DNA from: Planctomycetaceae bacterium
Lineage (GTDB): Bacteria; Planctomycetota; MHYJ01; SBBU01
Length of the DNA stretch: 16,753 nucleotides
Direction: 5' to 3'
Assembly: GCA_005239585.1 (NCBI GenBank)
Contig: SBBU01000363.1
Location: 1-16,753 of the forward strand
Positions 1 to 7,065 of the stretch are shown here, in pieces. How positions within the stretch are numbered: position 1 is the stretch's first letter; the number at the start of each line of letters is the position of its first letter. The notes under the pieces were generated by a model that saw nothing but the letters and a program-made list of their open reading frames with translations, was not told the DNA's origin and did not search any database. A program made the position numbers and the translations under genes.

Positions 1-2
1 AG

Positions 3-824
3 GCAGGAATAGATGGGGTGCGGCTAGATTCGACCCAGTACAGCAGTCCTGAGCGATGGCGAATCTTTTCAGACAAGCTTCGCAAGTCATGTCCGCGCGA
101 AATTATCATATGGGCAGAGGTTGCGTTTGGCAAGGGCCCAAAGGAGCAGATAGCCATACACCTCAAGCCGCCTTACATAAACGACGCGGGATTTGACACA
201 GCTTATGATTTCTATGCACTGGAGGCCGTTACCAAGACCTTGGCTCGTGGTGAGTCAGTCAAGTATCTCTGGGAGGCCTTTAGACATGACAAAAACTACA
301 ACCAGCCACGCAATCTGCTTTTGATGCTCAGCCCATATGATCTTGTCACATTTCCCTCACAGTGCAAGGATCACCCTCAAGAACGTTATAGACTTGCAGT
401 CCAGCTTATGATGACGCTCCCCCGCATCCCTCTATTAATGATTGGAGATGAAATCGTCCAGGATTGCCCCGAAGTAAATGACCTATTCAACAAGCTACCA
501 GAGAGAAAAGAGTGGCTTGATATGGTTAAATCATGGATTGCACTCCGCAAATGCGAAGCCGCTCTTCGCCGCGGCGAGTACTGGGCCGTCCGGGTAGAAG
601 ATCCAATCTTCGCCTTTGTCCGTGAATACAAGAGCGAGCGGGTATTGGTAATCGCAAACTGCGGCGCCAAAACCGAGACAGTTGCTATTGGCGACGAGGA
701 ACTCACATGCAAGAGCCTAAAGGATCTTAGGTCAGGAGAGTCACTAACCTCAAAGAATACATTTGTTAATGTCCCAATGGAACCATTTTCAGTAAGGGTC
801 CTCAAAAGCCAAGAACTGAAATAG
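3..824 (+). CDS. GH13 alpha-amylase-family glycosidase, 3' part (5' end outside window)
   Basis: The reading frame is open from base 3, and the first GTG at base 18 is not a real start. The residues before it read AGIDG and continue VRLD, the GH13 conserved region II, whose last Asp (bases 27-29) is the expected catalytic nucleophile. IIIWAEVAFG has the region III acid/base Glu (bases 117-119). TLPRIPLLMIGDEI matches the usual end of the TIM barrel. After about residue 190 (counting the GTG codon as 1) comes a short beta-rich C-terminal domain. Family members act on alpha-glucans or related alpha-glucosides; the substrate here is unknown. By eye the region IV His-Asp pair is Tyr-Asp (residues 107-108), which is unusual. 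The gene converges on the symporter gene with a 3-bp gap. The missing N-terminal half prevents subfamily assignment or a call on secretion. Confidence 0.85.
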   Translation, partial: AGIDGVRLDSTQYSSPERWRIFSDKLRKSCPREIIIWAEVAFGKGPKEQIAIHLKPPYINDAGFDTAYDFYALEAVTKTLARGESVKYLWEAFRHDKNYNQPRNLLLMLSPYDLVTFPSQCKDHPQERYRLAVQLMMTLPRIPLLMIGDEIVQDCPEVNDLFNKLPERKEWLDMVKSWIALRKCEAALRRGEYWAVRVEDPIFAFVREYKSERVLVIANCGAKTETVAIGDEELTCKSLKDLRSGESLTSKNTFVNVPMEPFSVRVLKSQELK

Positions 825-827
825 TCT

Positions 828-2576
828 TTAATCTTCGGGCAGGGTTTTCCACCAAGTGAAATAGAGGATAGCTGACAAGAGACAAAATGCGCCCGCCGCG
901 ATTGCAAGCTTTGAGTAGAGCTTCAACAGAAAAAAAACAGGCATCATGTTCAGTGACAGATACCAACCAATGCACAAGAATAAATTGAGGAAATCAAGGC
1001 GGCGAGCACGATCGGGCTGGCCCTTGATCAGACTCGAATATGGTCCCCACAGACCAAATGGTCTAGTCTTGCGTGCAAACTCCTCTAATGTTTTTGGACT
1101 AGTCGGTTGTGTTAATAAAGATACACTAATACAAACTGTCAGTCCGATTAGAGCCATGCTCGGAATAAAAACATAATCTTCCCAGTCGGTGCCAAGGCCT
1201 GTCAATTTAGATGATAATAATAGAATTAGAACAACAATTACACCTGCCGCGTACCCATATCCATTAAAGCGCCACCAATGCCAGCGCAACAAGTTCGGGA
1301 AAAGAATTGCTGTCTCAAGCCCAAGAATTATGAATATCCATGCCGTTCCAATCTTTTCAACTCCAAAGCTAAGCACTGTAGAAAGAACAATTACAGCGAT
1401 AGAGATACCATAACTTACGAATATCAACTCTCTATCTTTCGCAGCAGGCTTGATATATGCATGATATATATCACGAACAAAGAATGAGGCGCAGGAATTT
1501 ATAAGCGAGTCAAATGTAGACATGAATGCCGCCAGCATACCAGCCAGCAAGAGACCCATAGTGCCACTGCCCATCAGCTGCAGCACTTGCGGCATGACCT
1601 TTTCATTATCACTAGATTTTGCAGCCTCTAAATTCACCATGCCTCCAAGGGCCAAGACTATAAAACCAGTAACTATTACCCATCTAAACAGGTGAGAAAA
1701 GTTCCACATCATGGCTACTTTGGCAGCATCCCTTGCTGACCTTGCAGCAAGAAAGGCCTGAGTATCAAAATGCAATGGACCACACATTGAGCGCACTGTC
1801 CCCCGTATCAGCCAAAAAAGAAAGATAAATATGCTTGCCCCTCCTAAATCAGGTTGCAAACTATCCCATCTTGATGGAAGAGCACGCTGTATTGCTTCTG
1901 CAGGTACATTAACAAAGGCAGTTACTGCTACAACCACTGCAGCCGTTGTTATTAACAGCGTTTGCAGGACGTCATTGTACGCAACTCCCAGCATTCCTGC
2001 GAGAGTAGTATAGAAACCAGTGATTACAAACAGCAAAACCACCGCCCTCTTAGGGGTGATTAAAATATCACCGATCATTGTGTCTTTTATTAATATACCG
2101 CCTGGCATCATGACCTCGAAAAATTTCTTCATCCCTACAGCCGTATAGACCAAGACTGCAACGGTGAAAACAATCAAAAATATAGCAAATGTTAACCGTG
2201 CCAGTCTTCCCCCTTTGTCTGTTCCAAAGCGAAAGGCAAGCCACTCTGGGCTTGTGAGCACGCCAGATCTTCTCATCCATTTCCCCGCATAGGCCATAAA
2301 GACTGCCATTGCAATAAAATGCCAGCCAAAATGAATCCCCCACAGAATGAATTTCACTCCGCCAGTAAGAATCATGCCTACGAGGAGCATGGTCCCTGTA
2401 ACATCAAAGTAATTTGAACTTCCTCCCATTCCTAAAACCCACCATGGGATCTTTCGGCCTGCAAGATAATAGGAATCCACGTTTTCAGAGGCACGCTTTC
2501 GAAGCAATAAGCCAAGTACAATAGTGCCTACCAAGTAGGCTGCAATAATTGCAATGTCCAGAAACTGTAATTTCAT
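828..2576 (-). CDS. Sodium:solute symporter family (SSS) transporter
   Basis: An integral membrane protein of 582 residues with about 13 hydrophobic segments, starting at residues 6-25 after a short N terminus. Family hallmarks are SYYLAGR near residue 35, the GGSSNYFDVTG stretch near 51 and the helix AFMSTFDSLINS near 350. Ser353-Thr354 of that helix match the usual sodium-site position. SSS proteins couple sodium entry to uptake of sugars, organic acids, amino acids or similar solutes. The ATG overlaps the lactonase stop as ATGA. AGGAG at 2587-2591 lies 10 bases upstream, so the start is well supported. As last gene of a sugar-acid-type operon it most likely imports the operon's substrate, a sugar or sugar acid; that substrate is inferred, not seen. 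Confidence 0.9.
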   Translation of the reverse strand: MKLQFLDIAIIAAYLVGTIVLGLLLRKRASENVDSYYLAGRKIPWWVLGMGGSSNYFDVTGTMLLVGMILTGGVKFILWGIHFGWHFIAMAVFMAYAGKWMRRSGVLTSPEWLAFRFGTDKGGRLARLTFAIFLIVFTVAVLVYTAVGMKKFFEVMMPGGILIKDTMIGDILITPKRAVVLLFVITGFYTTLAGMLGVAYNDVLQTLLITTAAVVVAVTAFVNVPAEAIQRALPSRWDSLQPDLGGASIFIFLFWLIRGTVRSMCGPLHFDTQAFLAARSARDAAKVAMMWNFSHLFRWVIVTGFIVLALGGMVNLEAAKSSDNEKVMPQVLQLMGSGTMGLLLAGMLAAFMSTFDSLINSCASFFVRDIYHAYIKPAAKDRELIFVSYGISIAVIVLSTVLSFGVEKIGTAWIFIILGLETAILFPNLLRWHWWRFNGYGYAAGVIVVLILLLSSKLTGLGTDWEDYVFIPSMALIGLTVCISVSLLTQPTSPKTLEEFARKTRPFGLWGPYSSLIKGQPDRARRLDFLNLFLCIGWYLSLNMMPVFFLLKLYSKLAIAAGAFCLLSAILYFTWWKTLPED

Positions 2577-3385
2577 AGTAAAGGATCTCCTGAAATACCA
2601 ATCTGTATCTTAGCAATATGCCAACCACCAAGATTGGCTATAAATAATTCATCCCGCTTTGGACCTCCAAAGGCAAGATTAGTCGGACGATTTATCTTGA
2701 CCGCAACCGGATCATCCACAAGCAGTTCCAAGCCTCGATTCGAACGGATCCGCCAGATCTGATTTGATGAATAACATGAGACATACAAATTACCCTCCAC
2801 ATCAAGCGCAATACCGTCCGGAGTTAGCCCGGTATTTTCCGCGTATATACCCGGCTTCCCTGCCCTGTCATTTTGAATCGGTATTGAGAGGATCCTGTTC
2901 TTTGTGCTTTCGACAAGAAAAAGCACCTTCCGATCTGATGAAAAGGCCAGTCCATTAGGAAAGTTCAATTTTCCTAAGATCACTTGAGCTTCTCCAGTCG
3001 GACTACATTTAACCAGAGTTCCATCATCTTTTCCAAATGTCCCGGAATCAGTTACATAAAGATTACCCTCGCGATCAAATGCGGGGAAATTCGGATTGCG
3101 AAGGGTTGTACAAAAATTGGTGAATGTGCCGTTGCTCTCTATACGAAATACAGCACGGAGTTTCATGTCACAGGCAAAAAGAGAATTTGAGGCGCTAAAG
3201 GCCATACCCAGAATAAATCCGTTTGTAGTGCAAATCTGTCTCGTCTGCTGATTTCGAATCTGGTAGATTTGCCCTGCCTCTCCTCCACAGTACAATATCC
3301 CTTCGCGATCAAAGGCAAGCCCTTCAGGATGATCAAGATCCGAGGAAACAGTCGAAACCTCCTCGAGAGGAATCAGCGGCTTCAT
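2573..3385 (-). CDS. SMP-30/gluconolactonase-like sugar lactonase
   Basis: A 270-residue protein with repeating beta-propeller signatures (FDREGNLYVTDSG near 103, LDVEGNLYVSC near 194). The three metal ligands of the SMP-30 fold look present: Glu21 in HPEGLAFD, Asn144 in NFPNGLAFS and Asp190 in LTPDGIALD. Family enzymes hydrolyse aldonolactones to aldonic acids using a divalent metal. There is no signal peptide, so it is probably cytoplasmic. Both ends overlap neighbours by ATGA (upstream DUF4432 gene, downstream symporter gene), which indicates translational coupling. Placed beside a sugar-acid dehydratase, it would supply the open-chain acid. The family also includes other hydrolases and binding proteins, so the exact lactone is not predictable. 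Confidence 0.85.
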   Translation of the reverse strand: MKPLIPLEEVSTVSSDLDHPEGLAFDREGILYCGGEAGQIYQIRNQQTRQICTTNGFILGMAFSASNSLFACDMKLRAVFRIESNGTFTNFCTTLRNPNFPAFDREGNLYVTDSGTFGKDDGTLVKCSPTGEAQVILGKLNFPNGLAFSSDRKVLFLVESTKNRILSIPIQNDRAGKPGIYAENTGLTPDGIALDVEGNLYVSCYSSNQIWRIRSNRGLELLVDDPVAVKINRPTNLAFGGPKRDELFIANLGGWHIAKIQIGISGDPLL

Positions 3386-4422
3386 TTATCCCTGCCCTCT
3401 AGTGAAACTTGCAGCCTGTATTCACGAACCTCTCCGGGCTCCAAAAACTGTAGAGTTCCTTGAGCCCTCTCCCATGCGCGGCCCTCCGCAAGGCAGTTTG
3501 CTGGTTCTATCCCGACAACATAGATGCCCTCCCCTAGCATCTTCCACTGGAGCAGTCTCGGCAGTTGAGTTTTGTAATAGCTTATCGAGAGCTTTAAACC
3601 TCCGAGCAAGTTTGGATTCTCAACTGTGACTGAAACCCTGCCCTCCCGATCCGATTCGCAGTCATGAAAAAAGACAGACTCGGTCATTTTAGCCTTGGGC
3701 GGGTGCATCTGCGAGTAATCCTGAGGTGTTACTGGACGATCAGACTTCCACTGGACAGTTTTCTTCGATGGTATGTGAATCCTTGTGTTTTCATCTAAAA
3801 GAGGAAAGCCCAGATTAAAGTGATAAAGAATCATATGCTCACAACGTTCCCAACCCTTATTTTCAATCCTGTCATGAATGGTGAAACAGTTCTGCCCGAG
3901 CACTGAAGAGATCTTGCGCGTCATCTCCAACCCCTTTCCAGATGCCGTTGTCTCACGAACCTTACCCTGAACCCACATGTTGTATTCATCTCCCTGCCAC
4001 TCTCCATCTGACCAAACATTCTTTGCAGGAATCTGAGATACACGTCCATGAAGACCAAGATTCTCGTCCTTGTCGACACATGGATGACCTGCATACGTCA
4101 GACCACATGTTGTCAGTAACCCCCCGAAGAATGACCTTGACCATGCATACCCTTCAGGTTCAAAAAAGCTCCCGGCTACCTCCCCTGTAGAAGAGCGCCA
4201 ACATAGCGAGACATCTTTATATTCTGCGGCAGAGATGTCCATCCCGCGCCCCGGGACAATAACAAGACGCAGTCCTCCACCGGTTCGCAGTTCGACCATC
4301 TCTACGCCAGCCTGATTTCCCTCTGTCAAAGTGAATCTCCTAACCCCACCGATCTGGCTGATATCACCGATGTACCGCTCTAACTCAGTACGCGACCAAT
4401 TTCTTCCCAAATACCTTGCCAT
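3382..4422 (-). CDS. DUF4432 protein, aldose 1-epimerase-like fold
   Basis: A 346-residue, probably cytoplasmic protein. Recognisable DUF4432 features are VIVPGRGMDIS (near 54), GLTYAGHPC (107-115), NLGLHGRVS (121-129), LYHFNLGFPLLDE (199-211) and VGIEPANC (303-310). The family has the galactose-mutarotase beta-sandwich fold, and His125, His201 and Glu306 sit in positions typical for sugar contact. Its activity is poorly defined in general; in a sugar-oxidation operon a mutarotase or epimerase role is reasonable. Its ATG is 3 bp after the dehydratase stop and its stop overlaps the lactonase start. Length is normal for the family and no damage is seen. Confidence 0.85.
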   Translation of the reverse strand: MARYLGRNWSRTELERYIGDISQIGGVRRFTLTEGNQAGVEMVELRTGGGLRLVIVPGRGMDISAAEYKDVSLCWRSSTGEVAGSFFEPEGYAWSRSFFGGLLTTCGLTYAGHPCVDKDENLGLHGRVSQIPAKNVWSDGEWQGDEYNMWVQGKVRETTASGKGLEMTRKISSVLGQNCFTIHDRIENKGWERCEHMILYHFNLGFPLLDENTRIHIPSKKTVQWKSDRPVTPQDYSQMHPPKAKMTESVFFHDCESDREGRVSVTVENPNLLGGLKLSISYYKTQLPRLLQWKMLGEGIYVVGIEPANCLAEGRAWERAQGTLQFLEPGEVREYRLQVSLEGRDK

Positions 4423-4425
4423 TTT

Positions 4426-5673
4426 TTATCCGAGGTATTCTACAGACCTGCCCGGCCTGCCCGGCACAGCAAATCTTTCTCCGGGAATGAGGACAAACCA
4501 ATCGGGCCGCTTTGGATCTCTATCGTATGGATAACCGCCAAGCTCCTTGTAAAGCTCGCTATATCTCTTCAGTTTATCCTTATCGAGCCTCACACCAAGA
4601 CCCGGGCCCTCCGGAACTTGGATGTGTCCATCGACATATTGCATCTTGCCGCCAACGATAATGTCATCAACAACGTGATGATAGTGTGCATCGGCAGCAA
4701 ACTTGAGATTTGGAATGGTGGCACCAAGATGAAGCATTGTAGCCAACTGAATTCCCAGCTCACCGCTGCTATGGACGCTCACACCCCAACGCCAAGTCTC
4801 GCAGACACCTGCCGCCTTGTGGGCCTGCCGCAATCCGCCCCAGAATGTGGTGTCGAGAAGGATAACATCGAGCGCATCAGTTTTAATACACTGGGCCAAC
4901 TGATCAAAATTAACCACAACCTCATTGGTAGCAAGCGGGATACTGATTCGCTGTCTGAGGCGCCGCATCGCATCGAGACCATTGCAGGGGTCTTCTAAAT
5001 AATCATTACGAACATGCTTGATTGCCTCTGCCACACGTATAGATTCTTCAACAGACCAAATTCCATTTGGGTCGATCCGAAAACGATCACCCGGAAAAGC
5101 CTCTGCAAGCGCGAGGAATACACTAATGTCATGATCAGGTGTAAAGTGACCTCCCTTGAGTTTGTGGGTCTTAAATCCATATTTCTTCTTCAGATCTTTC
5201 GCATGAGCAACCATCTGCTCAGGTGTCTCTTCACCGCCGACACCAGTCCTTTCATTTGGATATCTGTAAAAGAGATAGGTTGCAAAGGGTACGCTCTCCC
5301 GCAACTTGCCACCTAGCAGATCGCTTACCGAGATGCCCAGCTTTTGACCCATGATATCAAGACAGGCAAATTCAATCGCAGCGTGTACTTGTGTGCGATT
5401 GTTGTACAAACTTGCAGTGGGACTGCATATCTTCCATCGCAGCGCCTCGACATGAAATGGATTGTGGCCGACAAGATATTGCTTTAATCCCCTAAAGGCT
5501 GCCTCGGCTGATTCGCCTCCGCCCCCCATCTCACCGAGACCCGTGATTCCTTCATCAGTATGAACCTGCACAATGGTCCGCACGAATCGTCCCCAATGAG
5601 CGCCATGCCCATGCCGTAACGGGGCCTCCAAGGGGACGGTAACTGTAGTCGCTTCAATATCTGTAATTTTCAT
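4426..5673 (-). CDS. Enolase-superfamily dehydratase, glucarate-dehydratase-like
   Basis: A 415-residue protein of the mandelate racemase/muconate lactonizing group with the glucarate-dehydratase pattern. The general base lies in HKLKGG (Lys171, Lys173). Magnesium-ligand or active-site positions are Asp201 in DPNG, Glu227 in LEDPC and Asn250 in ATNE. The Asp274/His301 dyad lies in LLDTTFWGG and SVHSSGE. The C-terminal VPEGPGLGV and the final [11 protein letters not shown] also resemble glucarate dehydratase. It should remove water from an acid sugar to give a 2-keto-3-deoxy sugar acid; the exact acid (glucarate, an aldonate or other) cannot be told. It is the first gene of a four-gene operon. 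AGGAAG at 5678-5683 is an RBS 4 bases before the ATG, supporting this start. Confidence 0.88.
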   Translation of the reverse strand: MKITDIEATTVTVPLEAPLRHGHGAHWGRFVRTIVQVHTDEGITGLGEMGGGGESAEAAFRGLKQYLVGHNPFHVEALRWKICSPTASLYNNRTQVHAAIEFACLDIMGQKLGISVSDLLGGKLRESVPFATYLFYRYPNERTGVGGEETPEQMVAHAKDLKKKYGFKTHKLKGGHFTPDHDISVFLALAEAFPGDRFRIDPNGIWSVEESIRVAEAIKHVRNDYLEDPCNGLDAMRRLRQRISIPLATNEVVVNFDQLAQCIKTDALDVILLDTTFWGGLRQAHKAAGVCETWRWGVSVHSSGELGIQLATMLHLGATIPNLKFAADAHYHHVVDDIIVGGKMQYVDGHIQVPEGPGLGVRLDKDKLKRYSELYKELGGYPYDRDPKRPDWFVLIPGERFAVPGRPGRSVEYLG

Positions 5674-5692
5674 TGTTCTTCCTAGTCAATAA

Positions 5693-5791
5693 ACCCCGCA
5701 CCCCACCTTCCAAGCAGGGCTTTCCGGGGAAAAATTTTTCTGCACCACTACATCCACGTCTTTCCAGACGGGGCTTTTTGTGGTGCGGGGT
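5693..5791 (-). promoter_or_regulatory. Nested palindromic element in the operon leader
   Basis: A 10-bp perfect inverted repeat closes the element (5693-5702 with 5782-5791). Inside are GCACCAC at 5742-5748 with GTGGTGC at 5780-5786 (an alternative pairing), a small stem CGTCT-TTCC-AGACG at 5757-5770, and the palindrome GAAAAATTTTTC at 5729-5740. Read on the - strand it sits just upstream of the dehydratase RBS and downstream of the candidate promoter, so it would be transcribed as a folded 5' leader. It could be a cis-acting leader RNA or a non-autonomous palindromic repeat that landed there. I recognise no known riboswitch. Confidence 0.45.
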
Positions 5792-5810
5792 AAATTTGGT
5801 CAAATTCTAG
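5791..5810. repeat. 20-bp direct repeat, copy 1 (contains AATTTG-N2-CAAATT palindrome)
   Basis: It matches 7004-7023 at 19 of 20 positions in the same orientation. Both copies hold a 6-bp-arm palindrome with a 2-bp centre and end in the same CTAG. This copy overlaps the candidate operon promoter. Confidence 0.7.
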
Positions 5811-5832
5811 TTTGTAACCCTTTGAAATGCAA
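5804..5832 (-). promoter_or_regulatory. Candidate sigma-70-type promoter for the sugar-acid operon
   Basis: Read on -, a TTGCAT -35-like hexamer (5827-5832) is followed after 17 bases by TAGAAT (5804-5809), five of six matches to the -10 consensus. The -35 is weak. The predicted transcript starts near 5797 with a leader of about 120 bases. The 14-bp palindrome AATTTG-GT-CAAATT (5793-5806) overlaps the -10 and the start site, where a repressor operator would lie. Confidence 0.3.
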
Positions 5833-5941
5833 TCACGAAATGATTTAGCGAAAGCCTTCCCAGGATTCGATGAAAGAGTGATGAACCCCTGGAGCCCTGT
5901 AGTATTGACCGGTGTGAATAAAAGAACTAACATAATTCGGT
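5811..5941. other. Intergenic stretch between dehydratase operon and TPR gene
   Basis: Part of the 268-base gap between the dehydratase start and the first ATG of the TPR locus. It carries divergent candidate promoters (5804-5832 on - and 5905-5933 on +). A 61-codon open frame on - runs through it and the palindromic element but lacks recognisable protein character. I see no RNA gene here. Confidence 0.5.
5905..5933 (+). promoter_or_regulatory. Candidate promoter for the TPR gene
   Basis: TTGACC (5905-5910) and TAACAT (5928-5933) are separated by 17 bases, matching the -35 and -10 consensus at five and four of six positions. Transcription would start only one to three bases before the ATG at 5942. 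That would make the mRNA leaderless, in keeping with the lack of a Shine-Dalgarno sequence there. Confidence 0.3.
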
Positions 5942-6781
5942 ATGTTTAATGTGAAAGAGTCCATAATTGCTATCCTGCTTATATTTGCCATCCCTACCTC
6001 ACTTTACTTCATCAACGAAAAGTTTAGCACCTCCTTTGGCCAAGTTTAAACTCTGTTGATCACAACTTTGGTTATAGCTATGGTGCTTCGCCTTGATGCT
6101 TCCTTCTTCTATTTGAGGGGTTGGTATCGAATTCGTGGAAGAAACTATGAGGGTGCTCTACATGACCTGAATCGAGTAATCAAGTTAAAACCAAAGTATG
6201 GCGAAGCTTACTGTAACCGGGCCTATGTGCACTGGGCAAAGGGTCAGTTCGATGAGGCGAGTTTAGATTTTTCAGCAGCAGTAGCTATATTGGGGGAGAA
6301 ATCTAGATACGGCCGGTGGGCTCTCTTACTCATGCCCCTCGCTAAGTTTTACAAAGGTGATAAGAGCGAAGATGCTCTAAATGACGCTGCTCAAGCACTT
6401 GAATCAATCTTCAAAAATGCACCAAATAATCCTGACTTGTATGCATACCGTGGTTGGCTTTACCTATTAGCAGGGTTTTCAGAAAAGTCGATCAGTGATT
6501 GTACAAGAGCAATTGAATTAAATCCGAGACTTGCTGGCGCCTACGGTACGCGGGGGTCGGCACGCTATTCAGCGGGAGATCAAGGTGCGATTGTAGATTT
6601 TAGAAAGGCAGTTGAACTCTGGGGACATGATACCGCTGGGTATTACTATAACCAAGGATTTCTTCACTTTATAGATGGTGAATATCAAAAGGCAATTAAA
6701 GCATGGGAAAAAGCGGTAGAAATGGAGGCATCTTGGAATACTGTGCTTGGATCGTGGATGCAGAAAGCAAGAGAGAAATAG
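5942..6781 (+). pseudogene. TPR-repeat membrane protein, apparently split by one in-frame TAA
   Basis: From ATG 5942 the frame encodes 35 residues with a hydrophobic segment (IIAILLIFAIPTSLYF), then stops at TAA 6047-6049. The same frame is open at once (TLLITTLVIAMVLRL, a second hydrophobic segment) and runs to 6781. The downstream part has about five TPR units, such as NYEGALHDLNRVIKLKP, KSISDCTRAIELNP and EYQKAIKAWEKAVEM. TPRs are protein-protein scaffolds; no partner is evident. If translated separately, the TPR part would start at TTG 6056 or ATG 6080, neither with a visible RBS. The simplest reading is an originally longer membrane-anchored TPR protein with a recent nonsense change. Sequencing error, readthrough, or two real genes remain possible. 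Confidence 0.6.
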
Positions 6782-6842
6782 TGGTAATAATACTAGGAAC
6801 AGCACAAGACACCGAAGAGGGAACAGCAACTACAATGGAGCC

Positions 6843-6863
6843 CCACGGGTAAACCCGTGGTAC
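6843..6863. repeat. Palindromic repeat unit 1 (18-bp hairpin plus TAC)
   Basis: CCACGGG, loop TAAA, CCCGTGG, then TAC. It shares its plan with 6915-6935, and their stem differences are compensatory. Confidence 0.75.
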
Positions 6864-6872
6864 CATTTGTTA

Positions 6873-6887
6873 CGCCCCTTCGGGGCG
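6873..6887. repeat. Short GC-rich hairpin CGCCCC-TTC-GGGGCG
   Basis: A perfect 6-bp stem with a 3-base loop, lying between the two TAAA-loop hairpins. It is part of the same palindrome cluster; there is no T tract after it. Confidence 0.55.
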
Positions 6888-6889
6888 AC

Positions 6890-6949
6890 ATCCCGTACCA
6901 GAGTACCAATTCACCCATGGCTAAAGCCATGGTACTCTTGGTACGGGAT
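6890..6949. repeat. Imperfect long inverted repeat enclosing a hairpin
   Basis: The left arm at 6890-6908 is the reverse complement of the right arm at 6930-6949 apart from one extra T in the right arm. The arms enclose the CCATGGC-TAAA-GCCATGG hairpin (6915-6932) and overlap it by three bases. The compact 60-bp unit resembles a REP- or MITE-like non-autonomous element. No target-site duplication or transposase is evident in the window. Confidence 0.6.
6915..6935. repeat. Palindromic repeat unit 2 (18-bp hairpin plus TAC)
   Basis: CCATGGC, loop TAAA, GCCATGG, then TAC. Relative to unit 1, stem positions 4 and 7 have changed and both pairing partners have changed with them. Confidence 0.75.
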
Positions 6950-7003
6950 AGAATGCATTTCTATGGATCGCTAATTTGGGTGTTGAAAGTGCGAAGACAG
7001 GAA

Positions 7004-7023
7004 TAAATTTGTTCAAATTCTAG
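7004..7023. repeat. 20-bp direct repeat, copy 2
   Basis: It matches 5791-5810 except for one base (TT instead of GT at the palindrome centre). With copy 1 it brackets the TPR locus and the hairpin cluster. Confidence 0.7.
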
Positions 7024-7065
7024 CACGCATTCCGTGAATCTTTTGCAAGTTGCTGGAATAAGTAA

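Larger units (their letters stand above)
6782..7065. other. Intergenic stretch with palindromic repeats
   Basis: This gap between the TPR gene and the 3' end of the DUF2961 gene contains three perfect hairpins, an outer imperfect inverted repeat and copy 2 of the 20-bp direct repeat, listed separately. The hairpins lack a following T run, so they are not clear intrinsic terminators. No protein-like reading frame was recognised. Confidence 0.6.

Noticed and set aside
4779..5316. Several long open frames opposite or out of phase with the dehydratase gene
   Set aside because: They overlap a gene with full family motifs and have no coding character of their own.
5748..5933. 61-codon open frame on - upstream of the dehydratase operon
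   Set aside because: It runs through the palindromic element, has no RBS or recognisable domain, and its end falls in repeat sequence.
6843..6887. Hairpins after the TPR gene as an intrinsic terminator
   Set aside because: No T tract follows either hairpin; they fit a repeat family better.
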